DNA of 64,000 nt from Chlorocebus sabaeus (GCF_047675955.1 NC_132923.1:85719637-85783636), one strand, 5' to 3'. Shown: positions 34,311 to 45,750, counted from the first letter of the stretch. The notes: generated by a model not told the origin, from the letters alone. Numbers and translations are program-made.

Positions 34311-34615
34311 TTATTTATTTATTTATTTTCTTGAGATGGAGTTTTGCTCTTGTCATCCAGACTGAAGTGCAATGGCACAATCTCGGCTCACTGCAACCTC
34401 CTTCTCCCGAGTTCCAGTAATTATCCTGCCTCAGCGTCCTGAGTAGCTGGGATTACAGGCACCTGCCACCAAGACCGGCTAATTTTTGTATTTTTCACTA
34501 TGTTGGGATTTCACTATGTTGGCCAGGCTGGTCTCGAACTCCTGACCTCAGGTGATCCACCTGCCTCGGCCTCCCGAAGTGCTGGGATTACAGGTGTGAG
34601 CCACTACACTCGGCC
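34311..34615 (-). mobile_element. Alu: Alu, antisense, in L1 5'UTR
   Basis: TTTA tail, 'ttgagatggagttttgctct' to 'gagccactacactcggcc'. Flanks 'agcacacccttgcttta' and 'agagcaccccttcttta' are a mutated target duplication. Confidence 0.95.
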
Positions 34616-37600
34616 CAGAGCACCCCTTCTTTACCAGAGCTGGGCCAGTGCTGTGTTCTGCTCCTTAGGGGCAGAGTCACAGCAACAACCCAGCCCCCTA
34701 GGGCTGAGCAGCTGGGGTATGCACCAGAGTCACCGACCTTAGCTTTATGGCAGTCAGCAAATTCCCAGGTGGCACAGTAGACTGGTGAGGTCCTGAGCAC
34801 AGGACCCTGGCTCCACAGCTGCTCTGAGCACCTCTTCCCTGAAACCTAGTGCCACTGCAGTTGCTTATGGTTCATGTCAGACTTGATACCAAGAAGGATC
34901 CCCTCAGTAAAGACTCCCTATTTTGGGAAAAACAAACACAGGAGGACCCTAAAAGCCCTTGCCATGGAGGACACTAATGGCACATGCTGCTGCTGCCACT
35001 ACAACAAAGTTCTGCAGCCTAGGTCACTAAGACACCCACGTCATCACTGATATTAACTGTGGTTGAAGATTCTGCATGGCAGCTATACTATTACATCTAC
35101 TTGTAACCAAAGCCACCACACCCTTCCCAGCTGCCACCCTAAGACCCATCTGCGGTGAAAGCCTTTTCTTATAAAAGTCATTCTGTAAAGTTTGGAAGCA
35201 CTGACAATTCCACCAGATGTGCAGACACCAATGCACAGACAGAGAAACATGAAAAAGAAAACATGACATCACCAAAGGAACAAAATAATCCTCAAATAAT
35301 TGACCCTAAAGAAATGTAAATTTATAAATTTCCTGAAAAGAAATTCAAAATAATGATCTTAAGGAAGCTCAGCAAGATATATGAGAATACAGACAATCCA
35401 AGGAGATCAGAAAAACAACAAAAATGTAAATTACGAGGGAAGAGTAAAAGTCTATAGTATTTCTATGTGACCAAATTTAAGATGTTATCATCTTAAAATA
35501 GTCTATTGTAACTATAAGAAGTTTTACATAAGCCCCATGGTAATCACAAAGCAAAAGACTATAGCAGATACACAAAGAGAAAGATAAAGGAATTAAAGCT
35601 TCGCTACTAGAAAAAATTACCAAGTCACAAAAGTGGACTACAGAGAGAAAACAAGGAAAAAAGGACCTACAAAACAACTAGAAGACAACAGTAAAAAACA
35701 GTTTCAAGAGGGGAATAATAGCAATAAATGTCTGCGTTAAAAAAGGAGGAAGATCTCAAATAAATAGCCTAACATTAAACCTCAAAGAGCTAGAAAAAGA
35801 ACAAACTAAACCTAACATTAGCAGAAGGAGGATCAGGACAGAAATACATTAAATAGAGAACAGTAAAAGCATAGGAAAAAAATCAACAAAATCAGGAGTT
35901 TGTTCTTTGAAAAAATAACCCAAATCAGCAAACCCCTAGCTAAGTACTAAATATGAAAAAAAAGAGAAGGCTCAAATAAATAAAACCAGAAATGAAAGTG
36001 GAGACATTATAACTGACACCTTAGGACAAAAAAAGTGTCATAAGGGACTATTATGAATATTATATGCCAACAAGTTGGATAACCTGAAAGAAATTATAAC
36101 CTAATAAGACTCAATCAGAAAAAATAGGTAGCTTGAACAGACTAATGACAAGTAAAAAGACCGAAGAAGTAATCTAATCATGCACCTTAAGGAACTAGAA
36201 AAGCAAGAACAAACCAAACTCAAAATTAGGAGAAAGAAAAAAATAATAAAAATCAGAGAAGAAATAAACAAAATAGAAACTAACAGAAATACGAATGATC
36301 AATGAAACAAAATGTTGGTATTTGGAAAAGATAAACAAAATTAACAAACTATTAGCTAAACATTACCTAAACTAACTCCCATTAAATTTTTTTAAAATTT
36401 TTAACTAACCTCCTTGAGCCATAACACTCCCCCTTTTTTCAGAAACAAAGAGAGAAGACTCAAATAAAGTCAGAAATGAAAAAGGAGGCATCACAATAGA
36501 TACTACAAATATACAAATGATTAATAGAGACTATTATGAACAACTGTACACCAAAACAAAACAAAAACCAGAAGAAATTGATAAATCCCTGGACACATGT
36601 AACCTACCAAGATTTTACCAAGAAGGAATGAAAAACCTGAACAGACCAATAACAAATAATGAGATTGAATCAGTAATAAAAAAATCTCCCAACAAAGAAA
36701 AGTCCAGGATCAAATGAGTTTACCACTGAACTTTTAGAGTTCCACCAAACTTTTAGAGAAAAACTAACAAATTCTTCTCAAACTATTCAAAAAATTTGAA
36801 GAGAAGGGGACTCTTCTAAATTCATTCTATGAGACCAGCATTACCCTGATACAAAACCAGACAAGGACACAACAACAATAACAAAGTTACAGGGCAATAT
36901 CCTTCATGAACATAGACACAAATGTTCTCAATAAAATGCTAGCAAACTGAATCCAACAACGTATCAAAAAGATAAAACACCATGACACCTTGATCAAATG
37001 GGTCTTATCCTGGGGATAGCTCAATATATCCAAATCAATAAACATGATATACCACAACAACAAAACGAAGGACAAAAACCATATGACCATCTCAATAGAT
37101 GCAGAAAAAGCATCTGATAACATTCAACATCCCTTCATGATACAAACTCTTCAACAAATTAGGCATAGAAGGAGCATATCTCAACACAATAAAGTTCATA
37201 TATTATGAAACCCACAGCTAACATCATATTGAATGGGGAAAAAGCTGAAAGCTTTTCCTCTAAGAAATGAAATAAGACAAGGATGCTCACTTTCATCACT
37301 CTTATTCAGCATAGTACTGGAAGTCCTAGCCACAACAATCGGGCAAGAGAAAGAAAGAAAGAACATTCAAATTGGAAAGAGAAATTCAAACTGTCCGTCT
37401 TTGCAGATGACATGATCTTATATATAGAAAATCCTAAAAACTGAACCAAAAACTCTTAGAAGTGACAAACAAATTCAGTAAAGTTTCAGGATACAAAATC
37501 AACATACAAAAATCAGTAATGTTTCTATAGACCAATAACAAGCTAGTTGAAAAAGAAATACAGAAAGCAATCCCATGTCTAATACTACAAAAAATAAAAT

Positions 37601-37733
37601 ACCTAGGAATAAATTTAACCAAGGAGGTAAAAGATCTCTACAATGAGTACTATAAAACACTGATGAAAGAAATTGAAGAAGGCAAACAAATGGAGACATC
37701 CCATGCTCATGGATCTAAATAATTAATATTGTT

Positions 37734-38017
37734 GGCTGGGCACGGTGGCTCATGCCTGTAATCCCAGCACTTTGGGAGGCAGAGGCAGGTGGATTAACTG
37801 AGGTCAGGAGTTCGAGATCAGCCTGACCAACATGGTGAAACCCCATCCCTATTAAATTCAAAATTAGCTGGGCTTGGTGGCCCATGCCTGTAATCCCAGC
37901 TACTTGGAGGCTGAGACAGGAAAGTCGCTTGAACATGGGAGGTGGAGGTTGCAGTGAGCTGAGACCGTGCCATTACATTCCAGCCTGGGCAACAAGAACG
38001 AAACTCTTAAAAAAAAA
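37734..38017 (+). mobile_element. Alu: Alu, full length, in L1 ORF2
   Basis: 'ggctgggcacggtggctcat' to 'aacgaaactcttaaaaaaaa'. Target duplication 'aattaatattRtt' at 37721 and 38018. Confidence 0.95.
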
Positions 38018-38457
38018 TTAATATTATTAAAATGACCATACTATCCCAAGCAATCTTTAGATTTAATGCAATCCCTATCAAAATACTAATGACATTCTTC
38101 ACAAATCCACGGTTAGTTGAATTCATGGATGTGGAATCTGTGGATATAGAAAACTGATGTATGCCCTAAGGAAATGAAATCAGTATATCAAAGAGATGTT
38201 TATACTTCCATGTTCATTGCAGCATTATTCACAATTATCACAATATGGGAACAACCTAAGTGTCTACAAACAGATGAATAAATAAAGAAAATGTGGTATA
38301 ATACACAATGAAATATTATTCAGCCTTTAAAAAGAAGGAAATCCTGTTATCTGTGACAACATTAATGAACCTGATAGATACTATGTTAAGTGAAATAAAC
38401 CAGGCATAGAAAGACAAATACCACATGATCCTACTTATATGGAATCTTAAAAAGTTG

Positions 38458-38750
38458 AGCTGGCGCAGTGGCTCATGCCTGTAATCCCAGCACTTTGGGA
38501 GGCTGAGGCAGGCAGATCGCTTGAGGTCAGGAGTTCAAGACCAGTCTGGCCAACATGGTGAAACCGCATCTACTAAAAATACAAAAATTAGTTGGGTGTG
38601 GTGGTGGGCACCTGTAATCCCAGCTACTTGGAGGCTGAGGCAGGAGAATAACTTGAACCCTGGAGGCAGAGGTTGCAGTGAGCCAACATTGCACCATTGC
38701 ACTCCAGCCTGGTAGGCAGGGTGAGACTCCGTCTCAAAAAAAAGAAAAAA
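38458..38750 (+). mobile_element. Alu: Alu, full length, in L1 3' region
   Basis: 'gctggcgcagtggctcatg' to 'gactccgtctcaaaaaaaag'. Target duplication 'aaaaagttga'. Confidence 0.95.
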
Positions 38751-38830
38751 GTTGAACTAATTGAAGTAGAGAGTAGAATGGTGGTGGAGGGCGAAGTTGT
38801 GGTGGAGAAATTGTTTTTTCTCTTTTTCTC

Positions 38831-39374
38831 TACTATAGTGTAGAATGGTGGAATGGGGTCAGTGGTGTAAAGAAAAAAAGAGGAAAAATAATTTAGATTT
38901 ACTTGAGAGTATATCACCCTTAAATTGCCCACGAACTTAGCTCACTTGTTTAAGCTTTAGATAGTGAAGAGCTGAGGTAGATGTCAGTTTATAACTGCTT
39001 AAAGAGAAGAAAATTGCAGATATGCAAGATAGGAAGCAGTTTTACACATGGAGGGGAAAAAAGCAAACGTTAAATTTATATCATTAAGAGATCTGTGAAG
39101 TGACTGAGATATGTGATGCCAGCAAGAAAAAAATAAAAACTCCTGCTCAAATAATTTCAATTGTTTCCTAAAGTTCAAAAATTTCTATCATAAGATTCTA
39201 GATCTTTTTATGAATAAAGAAAGCAAACAAACAGAGTGCAAAGGCATTACTAATTCTTTATTGCTAGCCAGCCACATGGTTTAAGGAATGAATGTAGGAT
39301 TTGGAAATAGGATTTGAATTCAAGTCCTTGCTCCAATACTTAGCAGCATTGCTACTCTTGTTACTAAATTAGAT
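38831..39374. other. MIR: Unique sequence with a MIR fragment (39280-39360)
   Basis: 'ggtttaaggaatgaatgtag...gatttgaattcaagtcct' is sense MIR. 38831-39279 is unassigned. Confidence 0.5.
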
Positions 39375-39657
39375 TTTGCTTCAACCTGTCTTTCAAATTC
39401 TATCTCCCAATGCATTTGCTTGTATACATATATATATATTTTTTTCTTTTCACACCAGAATACTCATCACTTCCTAAATATGTGCCAGGTTTTCCATCTT
39501 TAGTCATCGTTGACCTAGTTCCATACTTCTGGAATGCTTTTCACTCAACTTTTTTACTTGTTGAAAGCTTGCCTACTTCTTAAAAGTTTAGTATAAATGC
39601 CACCTTGTCTCTGAAGCCATCTCAGATTTCACCAGATGGAATTAATTCTCCTTCACC

Positions 39658-39692
<35 letters not shown>

Positions 39693-40050
39693 AGATGGAG
39701 TCTTGCTCTGTTGCCCAGGCTGGAGTGCAGTGGCGCCATCTTGGCTCACTACAACCTCTGCCTCCGGCGGAGGTTCAAGCAATTCTCTGCCTCAGCCTCC
39801 TGAGTAGCTGGGATTACAGGGGCCCACCACCACACCCAGCTAATTTTTTGTATTTTGAATAGAGACAGAGTTTCACCATCTTGGCCAGGTTGGTCTTGAC
39901 TCCTGACCTTGTGATCCACCCGCCTCAGCCTCCCAAAGTGCTTGGATTACAGGTGTAAGCCAACATGCCTGGCCTCTCCTTCACCTTTCTTACCTCTGTT
40001 TGTAGTTTATCTATAGCACCATCAGCCTATTTCACGAATGTATCTGCCTC
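39375..40050 (+). mobile_element. L2: L2 fragment, sense, split by an Alu
   Basis: 'cttctggaatgcttttcact', 'gccaccttgtctctgaagcc' before the Alu and 'ttcacctttcttacctctgt' after it. Confidence 0.65.
39659..39974 (-). mobile_element. Alu: Alu, antisense, 32-base T tail
   Basis: Pure T at 39660-39691, 'gagatggagtcttgctctgt' to 'aagccaacatgcctggcc'. Target duplication 'tctccttcacc' on both sides. Confidence 0.95.
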
Positions 40051-40410
40051 ACAAAATCACATAAAGTCAGAACTGGAACCTGAAAGAGACTGACAGCCCA
40101 AGGGACAGTTTGGTCACTTTAGTTCTCCCTTAATTTCAATAGGTCTCTACTGAAGCCATCCCAAATACAGTCTAAAGATTGTGTGCTTGCTATTGTCAAT
40201 TTCAAGACAAATCTCCTAAATCTCACTTCCAATCAGAATGCACATTCCTTAAGCTCCTTTTTAAGGAAATGCAGGACCTCTTACAGCTAAGAGGTTGTCT
40301 TTTCCACTAGATAGTAAACTCTTTTCAGAGCTATGTTTTCATATTTCTCAGAGTGCCCTGACTACATTCCCTATTTGCTGCATTGAAGGAAAAACAAAAA
40401 ATCCCTCAAG
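40051..40410. other. Unique-looking intergenic sequence
   Basis: No repeat recognised. 'gtgatccacc'-type Alu words are absent, and no exon signal is supported. Confidence 0.45.
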
Positions 40411-40590
40411 AATCAGGAGAAACATAGCAAGACCCCATCTCTACAAAAATAAAAGTTAGGTGTGGTAGTGTACACCTGTAGTCCTAGTTGCTTGGGAGAC
40501 TGAAGTGGGAAGATTGCTTGGGCCCCGGAGTTTGAGGATACAGTGAGCTATGCACTCCAGCCTGGGTGACAGAGTGAAACCTTGTCTCAA
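40411..40590 (+). mobile_element. Alu: Alu (J-like), 5'-truncated
   Basis: 'gaaacatagcaagaccccat' to 'gagtgaaaccttgtctcaaa'. Lacks the first ~100 bp. Confidence 0.88.
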
Positions 40591-40830
40591 AAGAAAGAAA
40601 GAGAGGAAGAGAGGAAGAGAGACAGAGAGAGAGAGAGACAGAGAGAGAAAAAAGGAAGGAGGGAAGGAGGGAAGGAAGGAGGGAGGGAGGGAAGGAAGGA
40701 AGGAAGGAAGGAAGGAAGGAAGGAAGGAAGGAAGGAAGGAAGGAAGGAAGGGGAGAGAAACGGAAAGGAAAGGGGAAGGAGGGGAGGGGAGGCAAAGGGA
40801 GGGGACAGGACGGGATGAGACAAGATGAGT
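40591..40830 (+). repeat. GAAA/GAGA/GGAA microsatellite
   Basis: GAAAG and (GA)n at 40591-40650, GGAAGGAGG at 40655-40690, uninterrupted (GGAA)15 at about 40691-40750, then GGGGA-rich to 40830. It is the expanded tail of the preceding Alu. Open frames here are low-complexity artefacts. Confidence 0.95.
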
Positions 40831-41018
40831 CAGGAGGAGGCAATTGAGCATGCATGTGCTAAGGCTAATTTAACAAAGGGTCAGTAGGGACAGATGCTTT
40901 TTTTAGCATTAAAAGATCTAAAACTTAGGCTAGTAAGAAGAATATGAATGTAGTGCACATGCCAGATGAGAGCTATTGATACAAGATGAATTTTCACAGT
41001 GAGAGATGTCTAGATGTC

Positions 41019-41021
<3 letters not shown>
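40831..41021. other. Short unique stretch
   Basis: Nothing recognised. Confidence 0.4.

Positions 41022-41067
<46 letters not shown>
41022..41067. repeat. Homopolymer T(46)
   Basis: An uninterrupted run of 46 T with no Alu or L1 body next to it. Confidence 0.97.
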
Positions 41068-41070
<3 letters not shown>

Positions 41071-41499
41071 TCCAGAGTAACCAAAAACAAACAAAAGAGA
41101 AAATGGGAAGAAAAAGCTTGGAGTTACTCCTCTCCATCCAGCAAAGAAAATAGGCAAGAGAAATGATAATGATACAGTGCCACTGCATGACTAAGGCATG
41201 ATTTCCTAGGCATACATGTTAGAGGAAAGGCTACAACCTGAAATAGAGGGGAAGAGGGGAAATTGTGGGTATTTTGGAGTATGGAAGAAGTGACAAAAGA
41301 ATTCAAATGTTCCAGGCACAGGGAAAAGAGAGAAGAAGGTCTTCTAAGGAAGAGAAAGTCCTCTGTAGTATATTTTTCAACAGTAGAGGAAATGCCCAAG
41401 AAAAGCAATGTGGTCCTAGACACATGATTTGTGCACGATGAGCTGGACTGGGGATACCATGGCCAACTTTTCTTCTCCTTTCTGTTTGTTGTTTGTTTG
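41068..41499. other. Unique sequence, minus-strand 99-codon open frame
   Basis: The frame at 41423-41124 (minus) begins MSRTTLLFLGISSTV and shows no domain. Part of it ('ctctgtagtatatttttcaac', 'caaatgttccaggcacaggg') weakly resembles antisense L2, so I treat it as non-coding. Confidence 0.4.
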
Positions 41500-41643
41500 C
41501 TTTTTTTTTTTTGTTATTGTTGTTTGAGACAGGGTCTCGCTCTATTGCTGAGACTGGAGTACAGTAGCACAATCATAGCTCACTGTGCAGCCTTGAAGCT
41601 GGGACTACAGGCACACAACCACCACACCTGCAGGCCCAGCTTT
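41500..41643 (-). mobile_element. Alu: Alu monomer-like fragment with internal deletion, antisense
   Basis: 'tgtttgagacagggtctcgc' to 'ccacacctgcaggcccagc'. About half-length. Confidence 0.8.
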
Positions 41644-42283
41644 TCATCTCTCTCATGCAAATTCTGCATGATTTAAATTTTACCATTGTAAAACTGGAGT
41701 ACAGAATTAATTGCACTTTATTTGAATTTCCTTGTTTGTTCAATCAGAAGAGAGGTTAACATTTTTACTCCCTTTTCTGATTAGTATAAGGCATCTGAGA
41801 TACATTTGGAGTAGGTGACAGGGGAAAAAATAGAATACCTCTCTTGGAACTCATCTGACTGTTAAACATATTTTATTTCTTTGAGTCTTCTTTTTTTCTT
41901 CCCAAAAGGCACTGAAGCCTTAGATAAAGAGCCTAGTACTATGTTTACATAGTCATCATTCAAAACTAAAGATAGAACATATTTCATTTAGAAAATTAAA
42001 CTGATTACCTAGAACAGACTCTAAATATAAACGAGAGTACAGGTACTGAGGTACTACCACTTATCTATCAAACAGAGACAGGATAGTCTGTATAAACATG
42101 AGATCTGGAGTAATAAGAGACTTGATGTCAATTTCTGCTGTGGTCTGGGGGATTTTGGATGAGGCATTCACTTCTCTGAATTTTGATTAAAGTGAAAATA
42201 AAGATTTCTGTGAGAAAGTTAAATGAGACGATGTATGCAAAACCAGCAAAAACATTGTATTATATAAATATGTAACATTTCAG
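41644..42283 (+). other. MIR: Unique sequence plus MIR (about 42100-42270)
   Basis: 'ctggagtaataagagacttg', 'ggcattcacttctctgaatt', 'gttaaatgagacgatgtatg' is sense MIR. 41644-42099 is unassigned. Confidence 0.6.
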
Positions 42284-42575
42284 GCCAGGCATGGTTGCTC
42301 ATGCCTATAATCTCAGTGCTTTGGGAGGCTGAAGTGAGAGAATCACTTGAGCCCAGGAGTTTGAGACCAGCCTGGGCAACATAGCGAGACCCTTTCTCTA
42401 CAGAAATAATAATTTTAAAAACTTACCTGAGCACAGTAGTGTGCGCCTGGTAGTCCTAGCTACTCAGGAGGCTGAGGCAGGAGAATTGCTTGAGCTCAGG
42501 AGTTTGATGCTGCAGTGAGGTATGATCACACCACTGCACCCCAGCCTAGGTTACAGAGTGAGACTGGTCCCTAAA
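42284..42575 (+). mobile_element. Alu: AluJ-like, full length
   Basis: 'ggccaggcatggttgctcat' to 'gagtgagactggtccctaaa'. Confidence 0.93.
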
Positions 42576-42577
42576 AG

Positions 42578-42607
42578 AAACCACACACGCACACACACAC
42601 ACACACG
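42578..42607 (+). repeat. (CA)n at the Alu tail
   Basis: 'ccacacacgcacacacacacacacacgc', directly adjoining the hairpin. Confidence 0.9.
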
Positions 42608-42666
42608 CAGGGTAAGTAGGATGAAGTCTAATCTAACACATATTAGACTTCATCCTACTTACCCTG
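42608..42666. repeat. Perfect 25-bp inverted repeat with 9-nt loop
   Basis: Arm 42608-42632 ('cagggtaagtaggatgaag...') is exactly complementary to 42642-42666 ('...cttcatcctacttaccctg'). The loop is 'ctaacacat'. It is not part of an element I recognise. Confidence 0.98.
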
Positions 42667-43279
42667 AAAAAATAATCCATTTAATCATACTTACATGGTT
42701 AAAGAGGAAATTGTTAATACACTTGTGGTGGGAACTACATTAATGTTGTGAAAGAGAAATAATCATAAATATTCCACAATTAATTTCAAGTGTTTTCAAC
42801 AAAGAAATAATCTGTTGCTAGAAAGAGGATTTGTTAAAACCCCACTATGCAATTCCCTTTCACTCTGCTTGCATAAACTCTTATTTAAAGGAGCCTCTGT
42901 TAAGTACAATACTGTCACACATATAACTGATACAAGTTTTGAGAAGAGGGGAAAAGTACCTGGATCCTTAATTTCTTGTTCAAGATATGTATAAAAGTCA
43001 CAGGTGTCCATATTCCTTATGACAGTTCTTTTATGTTAGAAATAGGGAAATAATGTCTTCAGAAGCTTTTCTCTAGTAACCTAAGATAAATTTCAATGCA
43101 ATGACATTAGCCTAAATAATGAAAATAGACCAACCAGTTAACTGTCAAAAGTATAATCTATGAAATTCTTGGACAACTATATAGCCTGTAGACTGCTTTT
43201 TCAAATCTCAGAAATAACATTTAAAAATACTAGTAATGTGCACCCATACAGAAGAAAAGCATTGTGATCTAAAGCTTAC
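42667..43279. other. Unique sequence next to the candidate alternative exon
   Basis: AT-rich and apparently repeat-free. It holds the putative donor side (43279-43278 GT on the minus strand) of the candidate exon. Confidence 0.45.
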
Positions 43280-43392
43280 CTACAGTTATTGGGACAGTTT
43301 GGTCATCTGTGGTGCATGTCTTTCTTTTATTGAAGGTATTTGAAGCAGCAGGCTTATGAAAGTTCCATTTTAATGATGAGTAATCCATCTCA
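43280..43392 (-). CDS. Candidate alternative first exon for C1orf185 (unproven)
   Basis: The minus strand shows a 113-bp open segment ending in the strong donor GTAG|GTAAGC, with an ATG in good context (GAGATGG). The frame reads MDYSSLKWNFHKPAASNTF and ends TTDDQTVPITV plus one base. That phase 1 end would join exon 2 (6636) to give VGFFNYL, the same Gly codon used by the MASPK form. An in-frame TAA lies eight codons before the ATG, so this would be the first methionine. The upstream acceptor (TATATATTCGTTAG) is poor, so it is more plausible as a first exon than an internal one. The sequence is single-copy. Against it: phase agreement has a one-in-three chance, and I recall no annotated isoform like this. 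Confidence 0.3.
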
Positions 43393-43531
43393 CTAACGAA
43401 TATATAAAATTAATTATTAGTTTTCCTATTTGTCTTGTTTGTCTGGCATAAGACTTCCTGGCCTTCAAGTTTTAAATCCACCAGAAGAAAATTATACTTT
43501 ACATTTGTGAAAAATGTTCCTGTATTTTACC
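43393..43531. other. Unique sequence upstream of the candidate exon
   Basis: No promoter motif that I can support. Confidence 0.4.
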
Positions 43532-43820
43532 CTGATGCTACTCTTCTGTAGTTAAAATATACATACATATATATATATATATTTACAATAAGACAACTTT
43601 TTTTTTTTTTTAGTTTTAAATACATTTGAAGTTGTTAGGAGACTGTCATGAATTTTTAAATAAATGTAATTTTTTTTGTGTGTTTTCTCTGATGCTACTA
43701 TTCTGTAGTTCAAAAATATATATACGTATATTTACAATAAGACAGTTTTTTAAGTTTTTAATAATACATTCGACTTGTTAAGAGACTGTCATGAATTTCT
43801 AAATAAATCTAATAGTCTTT
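43532..43820 (+). repeat. 157-bp tandem duplication, two diverged copies
   Basis: 'ctgatgctactcttctgtag' (43532) recurs as 'ctgatgctactattctgtag' (43689). 'tttacaataagaca' and 'gagactgtcatgaatttYtaaataaat' recur at the same spacing. The first copy has an expanded (AT)n and T run. Confidence 0.93.
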
Positions 43821-45109
43821 TGATGCATTTGCATTAGTTGAATGTGATTTAATAACTCAAATGTGACATTGACTAATACCCTGAATATTCTTGTCATATT
43901 ACAATCAAATCTACATTTTCTGTAACTTGACTCTTTTGAACTTTGGTTGATTTTTGTTCAACAGAGGTTAGGAAGACTAGGGACTTTGACTTCCCTTTTT
44001 GGGTGAATTTTGGTTGGTAAATGTTATTTCTGAAAACATTTGCCAAGTGTCTCTACCATTTATTAAACTATGTAAAGACCATAAACCTCCATGACGATGC
44101 TTTAAATAAAACATTGCGGGACTTTTGTCCCTATTATTTTCCTATTTAACACATAGAATAGTTTTGAATGCAGTTGTTTAAACAGGTCATATGATTTTCA
44201 TGTTCTGAAACTCTATCTTTGAGTTGAGAAATGTTAACAATCTACTAGAGGCATAATATCTATTTTTTGTTTTTAGTTTGAAATGATTGTTTTTGTCATT
44301 CCAAAGAGAGTTAAATTTAATACTAAGATGCTTACTAAGCCTTTTTTTATTTCCATGAGCATTTCTCAATGCATTCACCAACCATGTGTCAGATCACATT
44401 GTTAATATTTATTAAAGTATGTTGGATTAGGTATTCTTTTCAACTGCTTTGTTTTTTTTTTTTTTTTTTTTGGTTAATTTAAAATTTTCTTATAATACAT
44501 AATTTGATACCTCTATGTTTCTTCAAGTTTATAATTCCCAGCATTATCACTTTTTCTGTTAAGGTAGAATTAAGTGTCTTTTTCTTGTTTATTTTTTATA
44601 GATATTTTTATCTTGCTGACATTTTCTTCTGTTTGCTTTATAAAATGATTTTTAAATATTTCCAAATAAAAGTTTTTGTTGCCAATTCTTAACTTTATTT
44701 TGTGTTCACACTCTTAGCTTGAATATCCATAAAATCATTTTCCTCCCATAAATTAAATTCTTTGAAGTATAGCCTGCTCTGCATTTTAAAGTGGTAGCTG
44801 TCCAATATAAATAGTTTAATTTAGCACTCACATTGATTCCCTTTTATTTGATCTGAAAAGAATAATAAAATACAACCATAATATAACAAAACAGGTGTTT
44901 TAAATCACGTTATTTAATGTTAACTCATTAATATTTGTGATTATAATTATTTTGTAAAACTCTAAGAAATGATTTAAAAATAACACTGGAAAAAATCTGC
45001 TGAATAATACAGTAAGAAAATTGACTATAAAATGAAGTTGCCTTATGAAAATTTGATTCTATTAGCTTAATTTGGGAAAGTAATCAAAACCATATTATCT
45101 ATTAAATGA
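43821..45109. other. AT-rich unique sequence
   Basis: T run at 44451-44471. Open frames of about 62 codons are Phe/Ile-rich and chance-like. No repeat named with confidence. Confidence 0.45.
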
Positions 45110-45230
45110 AAGTAATGATAGTATTTACCTTACTATGGATTGTGAGGATTAAGTAAGATAATGCACACAGAGTACTCAGTATAGTACCCAGTACTCTAAA
45201 AACTTAATAAATGCTAACTATGATCACTCT
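45110..45230 (+). mobile_element. MIR: MIR fragment, sense
   Basis: 'agtatttaccttactatgga', 'ttgtgaggattaagtaagat', 'gtactctaaaaacttaataaatgc'. Confidence 0.75.
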
Positions 45231-45559
45231 CCCCCTATTTTCCATGCTGTCCTCCACCCTCACCCCACCTCAGTCCCAAACTGCTTTGCCTCTGAAATTT
45301 CAACTTTTATATCCCATTCTTTGATGATAATATGCTTCTCTCTGCTCATTTTTTCAGTTTTCACTACCTTAATTCCACTATAATTTTAGTGCATTGAGAT
45401 TTCCATACACTTGACTTCTCCCTTCCCATACCCCCAATTTATTACCACTCTTTGGCTTTACTTCCAGCCCTACTTCTTTCCCTGTGCAGCACAAAACCCC
45501 ATAGTCCACAAATTTAATAGCACTCCCTTGGGTTTTGTTGATCCCTAATGGTGTATCAG
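45231..45559. other. Unassigned pyrimidine-rich sequence
   Basis: C/T-rich start ('cactctccccctattttcc'). No repeat family named. Confidence 0.4.
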
Positions 45560-45750
45560 TCATCGGATCTGAAGCCAGAAAAACCCTGGGTTCAAATTAT
45601 GGTTCTATTATTTACCAGCTGGGAGAACTGAGCAAGATGTTTAGCCTCTCTTGGTATGTGTATAATGATGATTGTTAGAGTTAAATGCAATAATGTATAG
45701 AGAGCATTTACCACAGGAGCTGGCATATATTAGACCTTCAAGCTAATGTT
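45560..45750 (+). mobile_element. MIR: MIR, sense, well preserved
   Basis: 'ggatctgaagccagaaaaac', 'ctgggttcaaattatggttc', 'tttagcctctcttggtatgt', 'gttagagttaaatgcaataa'. Confidence 0.85.

Larger units (their letters stand above)
32642..38830 (+). mobile_element. L1: Long degraded sense L1 (5' end to 3'UTR) with nested Alus
   Basis: The 5' end near 32642 ('gaggacattagctagattgt...gactagaagctcctg') matches an L1M-type start. GC-rich 5'UTR to about 35150, ORF1-like sequence about 35150-35480, ORF2 pieces about 35700-38100. Frames include 36517-36717 (RDYYEQLY...NRPITNNEIE) and 37233-37415 (RQGCSLSSLLFSIVLEVLA, the RT region), then the ORF2 end and 3' part to about 38830. ORF2 has internal deletions and many stops. 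Alus sit at 32783, 34311, 37734 and 38458. A short Tigger2/MER28-like end ('gaattcatggatgtggaatc') lies near 38107-38160. Confidence 0.8.

Noticed and set aside
36517..37415. Reverse-transcriptase-like frames as a possible domesticated gene
   Set aside because: They are ordinary, broken L1 ORF2 pieces with flanking L1 sequence in order.
40456..40855. Leu/Pro/Ser-rich minus-strand and Lys/Glu/Arg-rich plus-strand open frames
   Set aside because: GGAA microsatellite artefacts.
41124..41423. 99-codon minus-strand frame in apparently single-copy DNA
   Set aside because: No domain, no splice context and partial resemblance to antisense L2; length is not unusual by chance.
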